From: Loktanella sp. IMCC34160
GTDB lineage: Bacteria > Pseudomonadota > Alphaproteobacteria > Rhodobacterales > Rhodobacteraceae
Assembly: GCF_004145845.1 (NCBI RefSeq)
Contig: NZ_SELP01000002.1
Coordinates: 620,001-684,000, forward strand
Length of the DNA stretch: 64,000 nucleotides
Direction: 5' to 3'
The stretch's first letter is position 1, and each line of letters begins with the position of its first letter. The notes under the pieces are model-generated. The model was given only the letters and a program-made list of their open reading frames with translations, searched no databases and was not told the origin of the DNA. Position numbers and translations under genes: made by a program. Shown here piece after piece: positions 1 through 10,428 of this stretch.

Positions 1-81
1 ATGCCCGCGATCCTTGGGATCGGTCTGATCCTTGCCGGGATCGTCATTATTCAGCTTTTCTCGGACAGCGCCCGCCACTAG
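1..81 (+). CDS. SMR-family multidrug efflux transporter, C-terminal fragment (5' end outside window)
   Basis: The first 26 codons encode a hydrophobic helix ending in SDSARH and a stop at 79-81. The tail MPAILGIGLILAGIVIIQLF matches from memory the last transmembrane helix and C-terminus of EmrE-type small multidrug resistance proteins (the LPAIIGMMLICAG... region), which are four-helix proton-coupled exporters of cationic drugs. Only the last quarter is in the window, so the internal ATG at position 1 is probably not the start. It converges with the DUF6356 gene; the two stop codons overlap. Confidence 0.7.
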   Translation: MPAILGIGLILAGIVIIQLFSDSARH

Positions 82-284
82 CGCCCGCGGGTGTGGGTCC
101 GCTGATACAGGTCCGCCACGATCCGGCTGGCGGTCTTTTCGAACATGAACGGCAAAATAGCATGGACCGTGGCGGCAAAGGCCGCCGCGAACAGGCGCAG
201 GGCAAAACCCGAGGCAAAGCGCGCGTGCTGGGCATAGGATTCGTCAACACTGCGGGGATGGTCGAGGAAGAGGCGGGTCAGCAT
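78..284 (-). CDS. DUF6356 family small membrane protein
   Basis: A 68-residue protein beginning MLTRLFLDHPRSVDESYAQH, followed by one hydrophobic segment (about residues 25-47) and a conserved-looking FEKTASR tail. This resembles the DUF6356 family common in Rhodobacteraceae and other alphaproteobacteria, whose function is unknown. The start was chosen because AAAGGA lies just upstream on the minus strand. The reading frame continues open upstream, but the longer version runs through the neighbouring Lrp gene and is a shadow. Confidence 0.75.
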   Translation of the reverse strand: MLTRLFLDHPRSVDESYAQHARFASGFALRLFAAAFAATVHAILPFMFEKTASRIVADLYQRTHTRGR

Positions 285-420
285 GTCTGGTCCTTTCGCG
301 GTCTGTCTTGCGGTGGTGGGTCGTCGTTGGGTCTGGATGCCATGGGTTGGATGGGCATTGCGCCCAAATCGAACCGTAAAACGCTTGCCGATTGTGATAA
401 TTTCCCTCATTTTTGTTTCC

Positions 421-879
421 ATGGTGGAAATTGACCAAATAGACCGCAAAATCCTGCGCGAACTGCAGCGTGACACGACCAGATCGTTGGACGAGGTTGC
501 CGATCTTGTCGGCCTGTCGCGCAACGCGGTCTGGCGTCGGGTGCGCCTTCTGGAACAGGCGGGGGTCATCCGCGACCGGGTCGCCCTGCTGGACCCAGAG
601 AAACTGGGCCTTGGTCTGACCGTCTTCGTGCAGGTCCGCACCAGCAGCCATGATCCCGACTGGCTGACCAAATTCGCCCGCGCGATGCGTGACACGCCCG
701 AGGTTCTGGGCGCCTACCGGATGACCGGCGATCTGGATTACCTGATCCGCGCACGTGTCGGATCGGTGCAGGATTACGACCGGTTCTATCAACGGCTGAT
801 CGCCCGGCTGCCGCTCTCGGATGTCTCGGCCAGCTTTGTGATGGAAGAGATCAAGGAAACAACCGAACTGCCGGTTTGA
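421..879 (+). CDS. Lrp/AsnC family transcriptional regulator
   Basis: A 152-residue protein with an N-terminal winged HTH (DQIDRKILRELQRD..., residues about 5-50, recognition helix near SRNAVWRRV) and a C-terminal RAM/effector-binding domain, the standard Lrp/AsnC size and layout. Such proteins form octamers or larger assemblies and sense amino acids. An upstream extension of the frame exists but lacks HTH character, so the ATG at 421 is preferred. It is divergent from the DUF6356 gene, with a 136-bp intergenic region. The regulated target cannot be deduced. Confidence 0.9.
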   Translation: MVEIDQIDRKILRELQRDTTRSLDEVADLVGLSRNAVWRRVRLLEQAGVIRDRVALLDPEKLGLGLTVFVQVRTSSHDPDWLTKFARAMRDTPEVLGAYRMTGDLDYLIRARVGSVQDYDRFYQRLIARLPLSDVSASFVMEEIKETTELPV

Positions 880-955
880 TCCGCGACGTTTGCTCTGGCC
901 TTTGGGGGCTGTCCGGGCTATGGCCCCGCCAACCCGAAGATAAAGGCCCGTTCCA

Positions 956-2776
<1,821 letters not shown>

Positions 2777-2784
2777 TCAGTCAC

Positions 2785-2848
2785 GGTGGGTCAAGACCCA
2801 CCTTACGACATCGGCAATTGCGGAAAGTAGGGTGGGTCTCGACCCACC
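2785..2848. repeat. REP/BIME-like pair of inverted palindromes
   Basis: Two near-identical 18-bp palindromes, GGTGGGTCAAGACCCACC (2785-2802) and GGTGGGTCTCGACCCACC (2831-2848), stand in opposite orientation about 28 bp apart just after typA. The first is followed by TTAC and the second preceded by GTAG, so the outer bases are also mirrored. This is the layout of a bacterial interspersed mosaic element. It may also act as a transcript-end structure for typA. Confidence 0.7.
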
Positions 2849-2877
2849 TTTTTCAAGCGTCATGCGAAAAACCTGAC

Positions 2878-2922
2878 TCACCTAACGCTGCCTAAAATTA
2901 AAGATTTCAACGCGTTAGGTGA
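2878..2922. repeat. 10-bp perfect inverted repeat between typA and the DUF1330 gene
   Basis: TCACCTAACG (2878-2887) and CGTTAGGTGA (2913-2922) flank a 25-nt AT-rich loop. The arms could be an operator, a remnant of a short mobile repeat, or a cruciform. Nothing here codes for protein. Confidence 0.5.
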
Positions 2923-2954
2923 TAGTTGATGCTTCAGGTGTTTCGTCAGACGCT

Positions 2955-3245
2955 CTAGTCGTCCGAAATCTCGACCACCATCAGTTCGCGCTCTGACGCG
3001 TCGCGGGCATGATCCAGTGCGCGCTGATATTCGATGGAGTTGTAGCATTCCACGGCCGCATCGACGCTGGGGAAGCGGGCGACGACATTGCGGGGCCGTT
3101 CCTTACCCTCCAGCTGCACGAACCGGCCACCACGGGCGATGAAATGGCCGCCATGTTTGGCAATCGCCGGTCCGGCCAATTCAGCATATTTGCCGTAGGC
3201 GTCCGGGTCGGTGACGGTGACATGGGCAATCCACAGGGCGGGCAT
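2955..3245 (-). CDS. DUF1330 family protein (dimeric alpha-beta barrel fold)
   Basis: A 96-residue protein starting MPALWIAHVTVTDPDAYGKY, with RGGRFVQLEG and ARFPSVDAAVECYNSIEYQRA. These are the hallmark segments of DUF1330, a small ferredoxin-like dimeric protein of unknown function. The start ATG at 3245 was chosen over an upstream in-frame ATG because the preceding residues are basic, unlike the family, and GGAG lies just before it. The gene follows alaS on the same strand but is separated from it by a terminator hairpin. Confidence 0.88.
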   Translation of the reverse strand: MPALWIAHVTVTDPDAYGKYAELAGPAIAKHGGHFIARGGRFVQLEGKERPRNVVARFPSVDAAVECYNSIEYQRALDHARDASERELMVVEISDD

Positions 3246-3321
3246 GGCGGCTCCTTTCGCACGTTTCGGGACCAATCTTGCCGGTCTGGGCGCAAAGCGC
3301 AATGGTCTGCGCCCCCTGAAA

Positions 3322-3358
3322 CGAAAACGGGCCGCCCCGCGATAAACGGGACGGCCCG
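3322..3358 (-). terminator. Rho-independent terminator of alaS
   Basis: On the minus strand an imperfect GC stem (GGGCCGTCCCG / CGGGGCGGCCC, one mismatch, 7-nt loop) is followed by TTTTCGTTT. It sits 19 bp after the alaS stop codon. Confidence 0.8.
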
Positions 3359-3376
3359 GCCTGGATCGTTCGGGGG

Positions 3377-6031
3377 TCAGAGGCCCGCGATAACCGCCTC
3401 TGCCGCCGCAATTGCCGCTTCGGCGTTGTCCACGCTGGCCCCGCCGCCCTGCGCCATGTCGGGACGGCCGCCGCCGCCCTTGCCGCCCAGTTCGCCCACG
3501 GCAGCGCGCAGGATATCGACCGCCGACAGACGGTCTGTCAGATCGCCGGTCACACCGGCCGCCACCGCCGCCTTGCCGCCCGCATCGGCGATCAGCAGAA
3601 CCGCTCCGCTGCCCATCTGGGCCTTCATCTCGTCGATGATGCCCGGCAGGTCCTTGCCCGTCACCCCGGTCAGCACCTGAGCTTTGAACGCGATCCCATT
3701 GATTTTCTTGGCAGGTTCCTCGGCCTTGGCACCGCTACCCATGGCAACCTCGCGACGCAGTTGCGCCACTTCATTGGCCAGCGCCTTACGTTCATCCAGC
3801 AGCGCCTTGACCCGCTCCACCGCATCAGAAGCAGAGGTTTTCAGCGCCCCGGCCACGGCGGCCAGCGTCGCATCCTGCGCCTTGAGGTGGTCAATCGCGG
3901 CCTGCCCGGTCAGCGCCTCGATCCGGCGCACCCCGGCAGAGGAGGCGCTGTCGGCCAGCACCACGAAGGCGCCGATATCGCCGGTTTGGCGCACATGGGT
4001 GCCGCCACAAAGTTCGATCGACCAGGTCTGGCCATCCAGCCCCTTGCCGGTCGCGGCCTTGCCCATCGACACCACGCGGACCTCGTCCCCGTATTTCTCG
4101 CCGAACAGCGCCTGCGCACCGATGGCGCGGGCGTCATCCGGGGTCATGATCCGGGTGGTGACGGGGCTGTTCTGGCGCACCATCTCGTTCACCCGGGCCT
4201 CGACCTCGGCCACTTCGGCGCCGGTCATGCCCTTGCCATGGCTGAAGTCAAACCGCAGCCGGTCGGGCGCGTTCAGTGACCCGCGCTGTGCCACGTGGTC
4301 GCCCAGCGTTTCGCGCAGGGCTTCGTGCAGCAGGTGCGTGGCCGAATGGTTGGCGCGAATGGTGGACCGGCGGATGTGGTCAACCTCCAACTCGGCCCCC
4401 TGCCCGCGCGCGATCTCGCCCTCGACCACTTCGGCGAAGTGGATAAAGACGCCGGCAGCTTTCTTCGTGTCGGTAACGCGCGCCAGACCGGTTTCGGTCT
4501 TCAACGTGCCCATATCGCCGACCTGACCGCCGCTTTCGGCGTAGAACGGGGTCTGGTTGCAGGCGACCTGCACCGTGTCCCCGGCCTTGGCGGTTTCAAC
4601 CTTGTCGGACCCGGCGACGATGGCCACGATCTGACCCTCGGCCTTTTCGGTGTCATAGCCAAGAAAATCGGTCGTGCCGGATTTGTCGGCCACATCGAAC
4701 CAGACGGTCGCATCCGCCGCCTCGCCCGACCCGGCCCAGGCTGCGCGGGCCTTGGCCTTTTGCTCGGCCATGGCAGAATCAAAGCCGTCCACATCCACCG
4801 ACAGGCCCTTTTCGCGCAGAGCGTCCTGCGTCAGGTCCAGCGGGAAGCCGTAGGTGTCATAAAGCTTGAACGCAGAGGCGCCGGGCAGCGCGGACCCTTC
4901 GGCCATGTCGCGGGTTTCGTCTTCCAGCAGCTTCAGGCCGCGGTCCAAGGTGCTGCGGAACCGGTTTTCCTCGCCCATGAAGGTCTCTTCGATGGTGGAC
5001 TGGCGTTCGCGCAGTTCCGGGTAATGGCCACCCATCTGTTTCACCAGTTCGGGAACCAGCTTGTGCATGACCGGGTCTTTGGCACCCAGAAGATGGGCGT
5101 GGCGCATCGCGCGGCGCATGATCCGGCGCAGCACATAACCCCGCCCTTCGTTCGACGGCAGCACCCCTTCGGCAATCAGGAAAGAGGTCGACCGCAGGTG
5201 GTCGGCGATCACGCGGTGGTGCACGTTGCCTTCTCCGTCCGGGTCCACGCTGGTGGCATGGGCGGACGCCTCGATCAGGGCGCGCATCAGGTCGGTGTCA
5301 TAGTTGTCGTGCTTGCCCTGCAAAAGCGCGCCGATCCGTTCCAGCCCCATGCCGGTGTCGATCGACTGCATGTCGAGGGGGCGCATGGTGCCGTCCTCGA
5401 ACTGCTCGTTCTGCATGAACACGACGTTCCAGATTTCGATGAACCGGTCGCCGTCCTCTTCCGGGCTGCCCGGAGGGCCGCCCCAGATGTGGTCGCCGTG
5501 GTCATAGAAGATCTCGGTGCAGGGGCCGCAGGGGCCGGTCGGCCCCATCTGCCAGAAGTTGTCCGAGGTAGCGATGCGGATGATCCGGTCTTCCGGCACG
5601 CCGACCTTTTTCCAGATCTCCACCGCCTCGTCATCGGTGTGGTAGACCGTGGTCAGCAGGCGTGTTTTGTCGATCCCGAAATCGCGGGTCAGCAATTCCC
5701 AGGCAAAGGGGATCGCCTCGGTCTTGAAATAGTCGCCAAAGCTGAAGTTCCCCAGCATTTCGAAAAAGGTATGGTGACGCGCGGTATAGCCGACGTTGTC
5801 CAGATCGTTGTGCTTACCCCCGGCGCGAACGCATTTCTGCGCCGTCGTCGCGCGGACATAGTCGCGCTTTTCCAGCCCAGTGAACAGGTTCTTGAACTGA
5901 ACCATGCCCGAGTTGGTGAACATCAGCGTCGGGTCGTTGCGCGGCACCAGCGGGGAGGAGGCCACGACCTCGTGCCCCTGCCGGCGGAAATAATCGAGGA
6001 AGGTGGAGCGGATATCGGCGAGACTGGTCAT
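3377..6031 (-). CDS. alaS: Alanyl-tRNA synthetase
   Basis: An 884-residue class II synthetase starting [20 protein letters not shown]. It shows the N-terminal catalytic core, the editing domain with the zinc-type HSATHLLH and CGGTH motifs, and the C-Ala domain ending [12 protein letters not shown]. It charges tRNA-Ala and clears Ser/Gly-tRNA-Ala. Length matches bacterial AlaRS. The start was placed at MTSLADIRS because the upstream in-frame extension (about 28 residues) has no family similarity. It lies downstream of recA on the same strand, a common arrangement, with a recA terminator between them. Confidence 0.98.
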   Translation of the reverse strand: MTSLADIRSTFLDYFRRQGHEVVASSPLVPRNDPTLMFTNSGMVQFKNLFTGLEKRDYVRATTAQKCVRAGGKHNDLDNVGYTARHHTFFEMLGNFSFGDYFKTEAIPFAWELLTRDFGIDKTRLLTTVYHTDDEAVEIWKKVGVPEDRIIRIATSDNFWQMGPTGPCGPCTEIFYDHGDHIWGGPPGSPEEDGDRFIEIWNVVFMQNEQFEDGTMRPLDMQSIDTGMGLERIGALLQGKHDNYDTDLMRALIEASAHATSVDPDGEGNVHHRVIADHLRSTSFLIAEGVLPSNEGRGYVLRRIMRRAMRHAHLLGAKDPVMHKLVPELVKQMGGHYPELRERQSTIEETFMGEENRFRSTLDRGLKLLEDETRDMAEGSALPGASAFKLYDTYGFPLDLTQDALREKGLSVDVDGFDSAMAEQKAKARAAWAGSGEAADATVWFDVADKSGTTDFLGYDTEKAEGQIVAIVAGSDKVETAKAGDTVQVACNQTPFYAESGGQVGDMGTLKTETGLARVTDTKKAAGVFIHFAEVVEGEIARGQGAELEVDHIRRSTIRANHSATHLLHEALRETLGDHVAQRGSLNAPDRLRFDFSHGKGMTGAEVAEVEARVNEMVRQNSPVTTRIMTPDDARAIGAQALFGEKYGDEVRVVSMGKAATGKGLDGQTWSIELCGGTHVRQTGDIGAFVVLADSASSAGVRRIEALTGQAAIDHLKAQDATLAAVAGALKTSASDAVERVKALLDERKALANEVAQLRREVAMGSGAKAEEPAKKINGIAFKAQVLTGVTGKDLPGIIDEMKAQMGSGAVLLIADAGGKAAVAAGVTGDLTDRLSAVDILRAAVGELGGKGGGGRPDMAQGGGASVDNAEAAIAAAEAVIAGL

Positions 6032-6094
6032 GGCCCTGCATCTTTCTGTCTGGTCGGGCGTCAAATACCCCCCCTGCCCGCCACGGTAAAGCAG

Positions 6095-6125
6095 GAATGA
6101 AAAAGGGGCGGCCAAAGCCGCCCCC
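6095..6125 (-). terminator. Rho-independent terminator of recA
   Basis: On the minus strand a perfect 8-bp stem (GGGGCGGC / GCCGCCCC, 4-nt loop) is followed by TTTTTCATT, 24 bp after the recA stop codon. Confidence 0.88.
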
Positions 6126-6148
6126 GAACCATCCTTCAGACGCTGATC

Positions 6149-7219
6149 CTAGTCTTCGACAAGCTCTTCGGCGTCATTGTCATCCATGTGGAAGTCCAGC
6201 CCGTGCGCGGCGCGGATCTTGTCCTCGATCTCGATCGCCATGCCGGTGTTTTCGCGCAGGAACTGCTTGGCGTTCTCGCGCCCCTGCCCGATCCGCTCGT
6301 CCCCGTAGGAGAACCAACTGCCGGACTTCTCGACCACGCCGGCCTTGACCCCAAGATCCAGAAGCTCGCCGGTCTTGGAGATGCCTTCGCCATACATGAT
6401 GTCGAATTCAACCTGCTTGAACGGCGGCGCGACCTTGTTCTTGACCACCTTCACGCGGGTGGTGTTGCCCACGACCTCGTCCCGATCCTTGATCGCGCCA
6501 ATCCGACGGATGTCCAGACGGACGGAGGCATAGAATTTGAGCGCGTTGCCGCCGGTGGTGGTTTCGGGGCTGCCGAACATGACGCCGATTTTCATCCGGA
6601 TCTGGTTGATGAAGATCACCATGCAGTTCGACCGCGAGATGGAACCAGTCAGCTTGCGCATGGCCTGGCTCATCAGGCGGGCGTGGACGCCAACGCTGCT
6701 ATCGCCCATGTCACCTTCAAGTTCCGATTTCGGGGTCAGGGCCGCGACCGAGTCGACCACAACCATGCTGACCGCGCCGGAGCGTACCAGCGTATCGACA
6801 ATTTCCAACGCCTGTTCGCCGGTGTCGGGCTGCGAAATCAGCAGCTCGTCCAGGTTGACGCCCAGTTTCTTGGCATATTGCGGGTCAAGCGCGTGTTCGG
6901 CATCGACAAAGGCGCAGACGCCGCCCTTTTTCTGTTCTTCGGCCACCGCATGCAGGGTCAGCGTCGTCTTGCCCGAGGATTCCGGCCCGTAGATCTCGAC
7001 GATGCGGCCCTTGGGCAGGCCACCGATGCCAAGCGCGATATCGAGGCCCAGAGAGCCGGTCGAGGTCGACTCGATCTCGGCCACGGGATTGTCCGCCCCA
7101 AGCCGCATGATCGACCCTTTACCGAACTGCCGTTCGATCTGGGCCAGAGCCGAATCCAGGGCTTTCTGTTTGTCCGCTGTGCGCTTGTCATTCATGTTGA
7201 AAAGTTCTGCCATTGCCAT
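6149..7219 (-). CDS. recA: Recombinase RecA
   Basis: A 356-residue RecA starting [20 protein letters not shown]. The Walker A loop GPESSGKT (about residues 78-85), Walker [10 protein letters not shown] and the L2-region segment [19 protein letters not shown] are intact. It performs strand exchange and stimulates LexA self-cleavage. Three ATGs lie close together (7228, 7219, 7213 as first bases). The one at 7219 is preferred because AAGGA lies about 9 nt before it. A perfect alphaproteobacterial SOS box lies 50 bp upstream, so LexA control is expected. Confidence 0.97.
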   Translation of the reverse strand: MAMAELFNMNDKRTADKQKALDSALAQIERQFGKGSIMRLGADNPVAEIESTSTGSLGLDIALGIGGLPKGRIVEIYGPESSGKTTLTLHAVAEEQKKGGVCAFVDAEHALDPQYAKKLGVNLDELLISQPDTGEQALEIVDTLVRSGAVSMVVVDSVAALTPKSELEGDMGDSSVGVHARLMSQAMRKLTGSISRSNCMVIFINQIRMKIGVMFGSPETTTGGNALKFYASVRLDIRRIGAIKDRDEVVGNTTRVKVVKNKVAPPFKQVEFDIMYGEGISKTGELLDLGVKAGVVEKSGSWFSYGDERIGQGRENAKQFLRENTGMAIEIEDKIRAAHGLDFHMDDNDAEELVED

Positions 7220-7268
7220 CTTTGCCATCCTTATTCCACACCCCGTTGAGGGCGGCAATCTCTGCTTT

Positions 7269-7283
7269 GTTCGCCTCTTGTTC
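7269..7283. promoter_or_regulatory. LexA (SOS) box upstream of recA
   Basis: GTTC-GCCTCTT-GTTC on the plus strand is an exact match to the alphaproteobacterial LexA recognition sequence GTTC-N7-GTTC. It lies 50 bp upstream of the recA start. Confidence 0.85.
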
Positions 7284-7413
7284 TCAAGGTTAATGAGATC
7301 AAAAGAAGAACATTTCAAGAAAAATCTTACAAACACACCTTTTTGGATGAGTGGTTAAGGAGTAGTTTACGAAGCAACGAGAACAATAAATTCAGGCAAT
7401 ACAGGGCAGTCTC

Positions 7414-8010
7414 ATGTTGGTTTTCTGGAGCGAGCGGCTGGTTTTTCTGGCCGTGCCCAAGACCGGAACAACGGCAATCGAAGGGGCGCTGGCGCCGCGT
7501 GCATCACTGGTGCTGCGCGATCCCCCGATTCTCAAGCACAGCCCGGTCTACCGTTACCGCCGGTTCATCCAGCCGCTTCTGAAGAAAGGAGCGGATGTGG
7601 AGTTCGAGACGCTTGCCGTGATCCGCAACCCCATCGACTGGCTGGACAGCTGGTATCGGTATCGGCATCGCGACGATCTGGAAGGTCATCCGAATTCCAC
7701 CCGCGGCGTGAGTTTCGATGATTTCGTCGATGAATACGCCAAGGGAAAGCCTGCACCATTCGCCGCCGTCGGGTCGCAGGCGAAATTCGTTTGCGGCGAC
7801 AGCGGCCAGATCCTTGTCGACCATCTGTTCCAATACGAACAGCAGGACAAACTGATCGCGTTTCTTGAGGATCGCCTGTCGACGGTGATCGACCTGAACC
7901 GGCTGAACGTTTCGCCCAAGGTCGACACCACCCTGTCGGAGCGGACCGAGGCAAAGCTGCGCCGCAAATGCGCCGCTGAATTCGACGTATGGGAGGCCGC
8001 GCGCAGGTGA
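7414..8010 (+). CDS. Sulfotransferase-like P-loop protein
   Basis: A 198-residue protein starting MLVFWSERLVFLAVPKTGTT. PKTGTTAIEGAL (about residues 15-26) is a 5'-phosphosulfate-binding-type P-loop as in PAPS-dependent sulfotransferases, and VIRNPIDWLDSWYRYR resembles the 3'-phosphate-binding region. It is shorter than classical sulfotransferases. Homologues in roseobacters are, from memory, often misnamed gamma-glutamyl kinase, for which there is no sequence support here. It precedes sugar-nucleotide genes, so a role in modifying an exopolysaccharide is possible but inferred only from position. Confidence 0.7.
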   Translation: MLVFWSERLVFLAVPKTGTTAIEGALAPRASLVLRDPPILKHSPVYRYRRFIQPLLKKGADVEFETLAVIRNPIDWLDSWYRYRHRDDLEGHPNSTRGVSFDDFVDEYAKGKPAPFAAVGSQAKFVCGDSGQILVDHLFQYEQQDKLIAFLEDRLSTVIDLNRLNVSPKVDTTLSERTEAKLRRKCAAEFDVWEAARR

Positions 8011-8082
8011 TGACAGGGTTTCCATAACTTTGCCTGATTTTGCGGGCAGACAGGTAAAAAACGAGCAGTACATGGTTAACAA

Positions 8083-8979
8083 ATGACGCCCATTCGTCCC
8101 CATTCCACGCGCCGCAAGGGCATCATCCTTGCTGGCGGGTCGGGCACGCGGTTGTATCCGATCACCCAAGGCGTGTCGAAGCAGCTTCTGCCGATTTATG
8201 ACAAGCCGATGGTCTATTACCCGCTCTCGGTGCTGATGCTGGCGGGCATTCGCGACATCGCGGTGATCACCACGCCGCAGGATCAGGACCAGTTCCGCCG
8301 CACCCTTGGGGATGGCAGCCAATGGGGCATTTCGCTGACCTATATCGAGCAGCCCTCGCCCGACGGGCTGGCCCAGGCTTACCTTCTCGCGGCGGCGTTT
8401 CTGGATGGCGCGCCCTCGGCCATGGTCTTGGGGGATAACATCTTTTTCGGCCACGGGTTGCCCAAGATCCTTGCCGCCGCCGACCAGAGCGCCGCCGCGG
8501 CGACGGTTTTCGGCTACCGCGTGGCGGACCCGGAACGCTATGGCGTGGTAGCCTTCGACGGCGCCGGGACGGTGACCTCGATCATCGAAAAACCCGCCGT
8601 GCCGCCGTCGAATTACGCGGTCACCGGGCTCTATTTCCTCGACGGAACGGCGCCGGAACGGGCGGCACGGGTCCGGCCCTCGGCCCGGGGCGAGCTGGAG
8701 ATCACGACGCTTCTGGAAAGCTACCTGGCGGAGGGGGCGCTGGATGTGCAGCGGATGGGGCGCGGCTATGCCTGGCTCGACACCGGGACGCACGCGAGCC
8801 TGCTGGACGCGGGAAACTTCGTGCGGACGCTGCAGGACCGGCAGGGGCTGCAAACCGGAAGCCCCGACGAGGTCGCCTTCGACATGGGCTGGATCAGCCG
8901 CGAGGACCTGACCGCACGGGCCGCACGGTTCGGCAAAAACGGATACGGCGCCTATCTCGGCGGGTTGGCGGGGGAATAG
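8083..8979 (+). CDS. rfbA: Glucose-1-phosphate thymidylyltransferase
   Basis: A 298-residue nucleotidyltransferase. GIILAGGSGTRLYPIT near residue 13 is the nucleotide-binding signature, followed by SKQLLPIYDKPMVYYPLS, LGDNIFFG and EKP(A)xPPSNYAVTGLYF, all typical of RfbA/RmlA. It makes dTDP-glucose from dTTP and glucose-1-phosphate, the first step toward dTDP-rhamnose and related sugars. No rfbB, rfbC or rfbD is next to it. manC follows 2 bp after its stop, so they probably share a transcript. The ribosome binding site is weak. Confidence 0.93.
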   Translation: MTPIRPHSTRRKGIILAGGSGTRLYPITQGVSKQLLPIYDKPMVYYPLSVLMLAGIRDIAVITTPQDQDQFRRTLGDGSQWGISLTYIEQPSPDGLAQAYLLAAAFLDGAPSAMVLGDNIFFGHGLPKILAAADQSAAAATVFGYRVADPERYGVVAFDGAGTVTSIIEKPAVPPSNYAVTGLYFLDGTAPERAARVRPSARGELEITTLLESYLAEGALDVQRMGRGYAWLDTGTHASLLDAGNFVRTLQDRQGLQTGSPDEVAFDMGWISREDLTARAARFGKNGYGAYLGGLAGE

Positions 8980-8981
8980 CG

Positions 8982-10427
8982 ATGACACAGGTTGTCCCGG
9001 TCATTCTGTGCGGCGGGTCGGGCACGCGGCTTTGGCCCATGTCCCGGCAAAGCCGACCCAAGCAATTCGCGGCCATGACATCGGACAAGTCGCTGTTTCA
9101 GGAAACCGCGCTGCGGCTGTCGGGGCAAAATGGCGTCGATTTTGCGGCCCCCCTGATCCTGACCAACGCCGATTTTCGCTTTGTCGTGGGCGAACAATTG
9201 CAGGAGGTGGGGATTGCCCCCGCCGATGTGCTGATCGAACCCGAAGGGCGCAATACCGCCCCCGCGATCCTGTCCGCCGCCCTGCGGGTGGCCGACAGCG
9301 ACGCCGATGTCCTGTTGCTGATTGCGCCGTCAGATCACCATATCCCCGACACCGACGCCTTCCGGGCCGCCGTTCAGGCCGGAATCGCCCCGGCACTGAA
9401 CGGGCGGATCGTCACCTTCGGGATTGCCCCCACGCGGGCCGAAACCGGCTTTGGCTATCTGGAACTGGCCAGCCCGCCGGACGGATCAGGCGCCCCCCTG
9501 CCCCTTGACCGCTTTGTCGAAAAACCGGATGCGGCCCGCGCCGAACAGATGCTGGCCGGGGGGCGGCATCTGTGGAACGCCGGCATCTTCCTTTCCTCCG
9601 TCCGGACCCTTCTGGACGCCTTCGACGCCCACGCGCCCGAGATCGTGGGACCAGTGCGGGCCGCACTGAATGAAGGGCGCGAAGACCTTGATTTCTTCCG
9701 CCTTGCCCCCGGCCCCTGGGCCGAGTTGCCCAATGCCTCTGTCGATTACGCGGTTATGGAAAAGGCGGGCAATCTGACGGTGGTGCCCTATGCCGGGCTT
9801 TGGTCCGATCTGGGCGGCTGGCAGGCGGTGCACGACCTTGCCGAACAGGACGATGCCGGGCTGGCCACGCTGGGCGATGTGACGGCGCTGGATTGCCGCG
9901 ACAGCCTGTTGCGCAGCGAAGACGGCGGCCCGGCCCTTGTCGGGATCGGCCTGGACAACATCGTGGCGGTCGCCATGCGCGACGCGGTTCTTGTGGCCGA
10001 GAAATCCCGCGCACAGGAGGTGAAAGAGGCCGTCGCCGCCCTAAAAGCCAAGGAGGTGAAGGCCGCGACCTGTTTCACGATCGACCATCGCCCATGGGGC
10101 CATTTCGAAACGCTGGTCTTGGCCGACCGGTTTCAGGTCAAACGGATCGTGGTGAAGCCGGGCGCGGCCCTGTCGCTGCAAAGCCACGTGCACCGGGCCG
10201 AACACTGGATCGTGGTGCAGGGCACCGCCAAGGTGACCGTGGGCGACGATTGCCGCCTGCTGTCGGAGAACGAAAGCGTCTATATCCCGCTGGGCGCGGT
10301 TCACCGGCTGGAAAATCCCGGCAAGCTGCCGATGACCCTGATCGAGGTGCAGACCGGCGCCTATCTGGGCGAGGATGACATCATCCGCTACGAAGACGCC
10401 TACGCCCGCAGGACCGGGGGCCAATAG
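8982..10427 (+). CDS. manC: Mannose-1-phosphate guanylyltransferase / mannose-6-phosphate isomerase
   Basis: A 481-residue bifunctional type II enzyme. The N-terminal nucleotidyltransferase domain has VILCGGSGTRLWPMSRQSRP (about residues 7-26) and FVEKPDAARAEQM. The C-terminal cupin has FQVKRIVVKPGAALSLQSH and HRAEHWIVVQGTAKVTV, the isomerase site. It makes GDP-mannose for surface polysaccharide. It follows rfbA after 2 bp and lies directly ahead of the phosphohexomutase, completing the Man-6-P to GDP-Man step. Confidence 0.93.
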   Translation: MTQVVPVILCGGSGTRLWPMSRQSRPKQFAAMTSDKSLFQETALRLSGQNGVDFAAPLILTNADFRFVVGEQLQEVGIAPADVLIEPEGRNTAPAILSAALRVADSDADVLLLIAPSDHHIPDTDAFRAAVQAGIAPALNGRIVTFGIAPTRAETGFGYLELASPPDGSGAPLPLDRFVEKPDAARAEQMLAGGRHLWNAGIFLSSVRTLLDAFDAHAPEIVGPVRAALNEGREDLDFFRLAPGPWAELPNASVDYAVMEKAGNLTVVPYAGLWSDLGGWQAVHDLAEQDDAGLATLGDVTALDCRDSLLRSEDGGPALVGIGLDNIVAVAMRDAVLVAEKSRAQEVKEAVAALKAKEVKAATCFTIDHRPWGHFETLVLADRFQVKRIVVKPGAALSLQSHVHRAEHWIVVQGTAKVTVGDDCRLLSENESVYIPLGAVHRLENPGKLPMTLIEVQTGAYLGEDDIIRYEDAYARRTGGQ

Positions 10428-10428
10428 G

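Noticed and set aside
4295-6100. 601-codon open frame antisense to alaS
   Set aside because: Shadow frame; no recognisable protein and no ribosome site.
7414-8010. Gamma-glutamyl kinase
   Set aside because: There is no amino acid kinase fold; the P-loop is of sulfotransferase type.
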